A stretch of DNA of 34,389 nucleotides, from contig NZ_CCAS010000042.1 in the NCBI RefSeq assembly GCF_000612625.1, positions 1-34,389 on the forward strand. Reading direction: 5' to 3'. The notes under the pieces are model-generated. The model made no database searches and was not told the DNA's origin. It saw nothing but the letters and a program-made list of their open reading frames with translations. The stretch is from Neobacillus jeddahensis. Its GTDB lineage: Bacteria; Bacillota; Bacilli; Bacillales; Cytobacillaceae. The position numbers and the translations under genes are program-made. Positions 31,069 through 34,389 of this stretch are shown here, in pieces; position 1 is the stretch's first letter, and every line of letters begins with the position of its first letter.

Positions 31069-31647
31069 ATGAAGGTTCGTTTTTTGGTATTATTTATTGT
31101 CATAAGTACGCTTGTAATGTCGGCATGTGGAAAAAAGGAAATTGAAAATGCGGTGAACTGGCCAGTAAAGGATTTTTCTGCAACAACGCAAGAAAATAAG
31201 CCATTTGGCTTAAAAGATTTGAAGGGAAAGATCTGGATTTCAGATTTTATTTTTACTAGCTGCGCGGATGTTTGTCCACCAATGACCTCAAATTTGGTTA
31301 AATTACAGAAAAAGGTCAAAGATGAAGGTCTGAAAAATGTAGAATTTGTTTCCTTTAGTGTCGATCCAACGGTGGATTCACCCGAGGTACTGGACCGTTA
31401 TGCAAAGCAATTTGGCGTGAAGTTCGAAAATTGGACTTTTCTAACAGGTTATAATCAAGCCTTTATCGAAGAGTTTGCAGCGAAAAATTTTAAAACAATT
31501 GTCAAAAAGCCTGCAGAAGGAACACAAGTGATTCATCAAACCTTCCTTTACTTAGTGGATCAGGATGGAAATATTATAAAGACATATAGTGGATATAAGG
31601 ATGTACCATTTGATGAAATAATGAATGATATTAAGGCATTACAATAG
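31069..31647 (+). CDS. ypmQ: SCO1/SenC copper lipoprotein for cytochrome oxidase assembly
   Basis: The 192-residue lipoprotein has a signal peptide with lipobox MSAC (Cys20) and a thioredoxin fold. The copper ligands are Cys65 and Cys69 in CADVCPPM and His156 in QVIHQTFLY. SCO1 helps deliver copper to the CuA centre of cytochrome c oxidase. ATG 31069 gives the normal lipoprotein start; GTG 31057 lies within the GGGTGA ribosome region. It corresponds to B. subtilis ypmQ by family and neighbours. Confidence 0.93.
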   Translation: MKVRFLVLFIVISTLVMSACGKKEIENAVNWPVKDFSATTQENKPFGLKDLKGKIWISDFIFTSCADVCPPMTSNLVKLQKKVKDEGLKNVEFVSFSVDPTVDSPEVLDRYAKQFGVKFENWTFLTGYNQAFIEEFAAKNFKTIVKKPAEGTQVIHQTFLYLVDQDGNIIKTYSGYKDVPFDEIMNDIKALQ

Positions 31648-31671
31648 ACCTTTATGGGGTCTATTTTTTTT
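31644..31671 (+). terminator. Intrinsic terminator after ypmQ
   Basis: ATAGACC (31644-31650), 7-base loop, GGTCTAT (31658-31664), then a T-run; it overlaps the stop codon. Confidence 0.88.
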
Positions 31672-31718
31672 GGTACGAATAGGATGTAATACATATATGT
31701 TTTGATTAATACGTGTCG

Positions 31719-31788
31719 TGTTATAATAAAGTAATACTCACTAGGAGTAAGAAAGGCAGATGCTCTCCTAAAAAAGAAGCATTTTTTG
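31719..31788 (+). promoter_or_regulatory. Extended -10 promoter and structured leader of ypmR
   Basis: TGTTATAAT at 31719-31727 is an extended -10 box; TTGATT at 31702 is only 14 bases upstream of the hexamer. In the leader, TAGGAG (31742-31747) can pair with CTCCTA (31765-31770), while ATGCT (31760-31764) in its loop can pair with AGCAT (31778-31782), which is followed by a T-run. This could be a pseudoknot or weak attenuator. Confidence 0.4.
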
Positions 31789-31882
31789 GGACATTTACAA
31801 TAATGTATACCAAAGAAAGGTTTGTTAAGGTACCTTTGCTGAGGTTGAATGAAAAAATAGTTTAGAAGGTAGGTGAATATAA

Positions 31883-32707
31883 ATGAAAAGGTTTTTCCCC
31901 CTTCTATTTCTTTCCGTATTAGTCTTAAGTTCATGTGGTCAGTCTGACACGTTGTTACTACATCAAGAAAAGAAAGTCTCTGCACAGGTTTTTGAACAAA
32001 TTCCAGCTGATTTTTTTCCACGAAAATTAACAGTAGTATCTGCGGGTGATTCACTGACCCAGGGAGTTGGAGATAGTACAGATCAAGGAGGATACCTTCC
32101 CTATCTGAAAACAATGCTCGAAAAAGAAAAAGGAATTAAAGAAGTGGACTTTTATAATTTTGGGGTAAAGGGAAATCGGACGACTCAACTATTGAAAAGA
32201 CTCCATTCACAGGAAGTCAAGTCTGTATTAAAGCAGGCAGATTTGGTCATCCTAACAATCGGCGGAAATGATATTATGAAAGTCGTGAAGGATAATATTT
32301 CAAACCTGCAAGTATCAGACTTTATGAAGGAAAAGGAATCCTATCGGAATCACTTGACGCAAATTGTCGAGTCAATTGTCGAGGAAAATCCTAACGCATC
32401 AATTGTGTTGGTGGGTCTTTATAATCCTTTTTCAGAGTGGTTTTCGGATATAAAAGAAATGGATGAAATTGTTGCTGAATGGAATGAAGCAGGGCAAAGC
32501 GTAATTGCCAATTATCCAAATGGCTATTTTGTTAAGATTGAGGATGTATTCATAGATGCAACTGAAAACCTATTGTTTACAGATCATTTCCATCCAAATG
32601 ACAAAGGATATAAATTGATTGCCGAGAGGTTAAATGAAACGATGGGAAATAGGGTAATACCTGACCTTGAGAAAAAGCCATACACGGTCAGCGCTGAGGA
32701 GAATTAG
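31883..32707 (+). CDS. ypmR: GDSL/SGNH-hydrolase lipoprotein YpmR
   Basis: The 274-residue protein has a lipoprotein signal with Cys18 in LSSC and an SGNH hydrolase domain. Ser57 is in AGDSLTQG (block I), the Gly in FGVKGNRT is block II, Asn129 is in IGGND (block III) and the Asp/His pair is in TDHFHPND (block V). It is a surface esterase of unknown natural substrate, lipid or acylated polymer. AGGTGA precedes the ATG. It is followed 6 bases later by ypmS, as in B. subtilis. Confidence 0.93.
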   Translation: MKRFFPLLFLSVLVLSSCGQSDTLLLHQEKKVSAQVFEQIPADFFPRKLTVVSAGDSLTQGVGDSTDQGGYLPYLKTMLEKEKGIKEVDFYNFGVKGNRTTQLLKRLHSQEVKSVLKQADLVILTIGGNDIMKVVKDNISNLQVSDFMKEKESYRNHLTQIVESIVEENPNASIVLVGLYNPFSEWFSDIKEMDEIVAEWNEAGQSVIANYPNGYFVKIEDVFIDATENLLFTDHFHPNDKGYKLIAERLNETMGNRVIPDLEKKPYTVSAEEN

Positions 32708-32713
32708 AATTAG

Positions 32714-33292
32714 ATGAAAAATAAGTGGAAAATAGGATTCCTGGTCTTATTAGGAATTAACCTTTTAATTGCTATTATATTATTATCACTAGCTTTAGCC
32801 CCAATGGATGAAAAGGAAATTAGTAAAAAAAATGTTTCAACAGATGATTATGTTTCTTTCCATGTAAATTCAAATAAGTATGATTTAAATAGACTGATCA
32901 ATCACTATTTGAAGGAGGAGGCAAAGGATTCCCCGATTGACTATCGGGTAGTCTTAGGGGATGAGGTTGAACTTTATGGAACGTTACCATTTTTCAGTGA
33001 AAAATTAAATTTGAAACTGACCTTTGAGCCCCAAGCTGAAAAAAATGGTGATTTGGTCTTAAAGCAAAAAACAATGTCTGTTGGTAAGTTACACCTTCCT
33101 ATCTCATATGTTTTAAATTATATTAGTGATAATTATAAGCTGCCTTCAGGAGTTGATATTAGGCCGAATGATCAGTTGGTCTATGTTCACATGCAACAAT
33201 TAAAATTAAAAAGTGACCTTAAAATTAAGGCTGACAAATTTGATTTAAAAAAAGATGATATAGCTATTACGATATTAGTTCCTGTAAAATAG
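32714..33292 (+). CDS. ypmS: YpmS-family membrane-anchored protein
   Basis: The 192-residue protein has a short basic N-terminus, one membrane helix (about 7-29) and an extracytoplasmic beta-rich domain with VSFHVNSNKYDLNRLINHYL and KLHLPISYVLNYI. It matches the YpmS family (DUF2140), always linked to the lipoprotein esterase YpmR; function unknown. Only 6 bases separate it from ypmR, so they are co-transcribed. A terminator overlaps the stop. Confidence 0.88.
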   Translation: MKNKWKIGFLVLLGINLLIAIILLSLALAPMDEKEISKKNVSTDDYVSFHVNSNKYDLNRLINHYLKEEAKDSPIDYRVVLGDEVELYGTLPFFSEKLNLKLTFEPQAEKNGDLVLKQKTMSVGKLHLPISYVLNYISDNYKLPSGVDIRPNDQLVYVHMQQLKLKSDLKIKADKFDLKKDDIAITILVPVK

Positions 33293-33321
33293 GTGCCTCG
33301 CTCTGTCGGGGCACCTTTTTC
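33291..33321 (+). terminator. Intrinsic terminator after ypmR-ypmS
   Basis: AGGTGCC (33291-33297), a loop with a short inner CG/CG pairing, GGCACCT (33310-33316), then TTTT. Confidence 0.88.
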
Positions 33322-33387
33322 TGTTGATAGGAAAGTGTAACTACGCCTCTGTCTTCGCCTTATGGATCGCCAATCGGCGACATATCT

Positions 33388-34143
33388 TTATGGTTCTTTT
33401 AAAGTGATAAATTGTAACTCTGTTGGGTCATCGGCTAAGCTCAGTAAGACGATCGTGTAGCTTTCATTTGCCCTAAAATGTGCCTGTGGCATTGGTAAGA
33501 GTTGCTCTTTGCTTCCTGCTACACGTGCTTCTAAATCAACAGTCATGGGTGTTAACCCTAAATAACCTGTAGCCTGTTTATAGGAAACCTGAGGGAAAAT
33601 GACATCTCGATCCTTGACCGCAATATCAAGGGGTGGGGTATCTGGTGACAAGTGAATAAAGCGAACTTTTGCTTCATTTACTGGAACCTCCGCATCGTTT
33701 AAAAAAACGAGCAAACGCATTTTTTTCACAGGGTTAATAGTGGCTAATGTGTATGATTTTCCAGCTTCAACGGTTATCTTTTTATTTAAGATACTATCAA
33801 CCATATTTCCAGCAGGATAAATATCAATATGGTATTTGCCAGCTTTTAATGGTAAGACCTGGCTTACCTGTTTACAGGATAAGTCCCTATAAACTCTATT
33901 CCCATTTATATACACATCAATTTGTGCTGCATCTGGTGTGGTGTGAAGGAGACGAATTTTAGCTTCGCCCTGTGATGATTGGCTGTATGTCCGCAGGATA
34001 TTCATTGCCTTGTTCATGTTTTTATAATGCTTAAGATAGAAATGCATGTGTAAGTTGGGGTTTGTGTATTTATAAAACTGAGCTAATAAATCATACATAG
34101 CAGCTTTCTGAAGATAATCAGCTTGGTTTCTCTTCTCGGTCAT
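33388..34143 (-). CDS. DUF4397-domain protein
   Basis: The 251-residue protein has an N-terminal helical part (about 1-58, rich in Tyr and His) and two related beta-domain halves. Each opens with a similar phrase, KIRLLHTTPDAAQIDVYING and KVRFIHLSPDTPPLDIAVKD, the hallmark of DUF4397. There is no signal peptide or anchor, unusual for this mostly exported fold; the N-terminal helices may serve another localisation. AAGGAG (34152-34157 on the plus strand) precedes the ATG. It converges on ypmS. Function unknown. Confidence 0.82.
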   Translation of the reverse strand: MTEKRNQADYLQKAAMYDLLAQFYKYTNPNLHMHFYLKHYKNMNKAMNILRTYSQSSQGEAKIRLLHTTPDAAQIDVYINGNRVYRDLSCKQVSQVLPLKAGKYHIDIYPAGNMVDSILNKKITVEAGKSYTLATINPVKKMRLLVFLNDAEVPVNEAKVRFIHLSPDTPPLDIAVKDRDVIFPQVSYKQATGYLGLTPMTVDLEARVAGSKEQLLPMPQAHFRANESYTIVLLSLADDPTELQFITLKEP

Positions 34144-34312
34144 GTTTTCAACTCCTTACAGTAGATTACACTTATAATTTATTCAAACATATATAGGTAG
34201 GTGTCTACTCTTCAAAGATGGAAAATAGGGCTATTTGTTTATAGGTGGATAAATTATTATTAAGATATGACCAGCAGTTAACGATGAAACAGCGGGAAAT
34301 TCACTAAAATGA

Positions 34313-34389
34313 ATGGCCGAACCACACCAGACTGGCGATATTTATTTTGTTCAGTCACGAGATTTTATTTTTCAAATAACATTCGGTAT
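34313..34389 (+). CDS. Possible start of a further gene, cut by the window end
   Basis: An open frame from ATG 34313 reads MAEPHQTGDIYFVQSRDFIF and continues to the end. The residues look protein-like, but no clear ribosome site precedes it and a stop lies immediately upstream. No family is recognised from about 25 residues. Confidence 0.25.
   Translation, partial: MAEPHQTGDIYFVQSRDFIFQITFG

Noticed and set aside
31560..32114. 184-residue minus-strand open frame
   Set aside because: It overlaps the intact ypmQ and ypmR genes, has low-complexity Phe/Leu/Tyr composition, and no ribosome site; it is a shadow.

Overview
The window reads as chromosomal DNA of a low-GC, spore-former-type Bacillaceae (Bacillus/Neobacillus/Cytobacillus-like; genus is inference). 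Support: strong AGGAGG-type ribosome binding sites, frequent TTG/GTG starts, and a backbone matching the ypjP–thyA–dfrA–ypmP–ypmQ–ypmR–ypmS neighbourhood known from Bacillus subtilis. Three accessory blocks interrupt that backbone. No transposase, integrase, tRNA, rRNA or CRISPR array was seen.

Block 1 (about 760-11460) is a complete Ter stress cluster between ypjP and thyA. It has two same-strand arms, each preceded by an exact match to the SigW-type promoter TGAAAC-N16-CGTA. Arm A is terD, terC, a CitE/HpcH-like C-C lyase, a phosphoribosyltransferase with TRSP domain, a StiP/Pelota protein and a HAD phosphatase. Arm B is yceG-like, telA-like and two more terD paralogues. A small two-helix membrane protein lies between them on the other strand. 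The enzyme set is the 'biosynthetic module' predicted by comparative genomics to make an unknown nucleoside-like metabolite.

A secreted Pro-Pro-endopeptidase-like/anthrax-lethal-factor-fold metallopeptidase (11558-12259) precedes thyA-dfrA. A small uncharacterised minus-strand gene follows.

Block 2 (14196-25714) is tatA, tatC and an eleven-gene [NiFe]-hydrogenase operon: small subunit (Tat signal, C-terminal anchor), large subunit, cytochrome b, maturation protease, a Rieske-like protein with four Cys ligands, then hypA, B, F, C, D and E. All but one of its gene pairs abut or overlap. The Tat pair is well placed to export the folded heterodimer. The small subunit lacks the two extra cysteines of O2-tolerant enzymes.

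Block 3 (25713-29271) is a biofilm-fibre locus. A SinR-type repressor diverges from tapA-like, sipW and calY/tasA, with GTTCTTT-type SinR sites between them. A further gene encodes an LPETG-anchored protein that appears to carry a TasA-like fold. No sinI is present. This looks like a variant fibre system in which one TasA-like protein is fixed to the wall by sortase.

The right end returns to the backbone: a zinc-ribbon small protein, ypmP, a degV-family fatty-acid binding gene, sco1/ypmQ, ypmR, ypmS, and a minus-strand DUF4397 protein.
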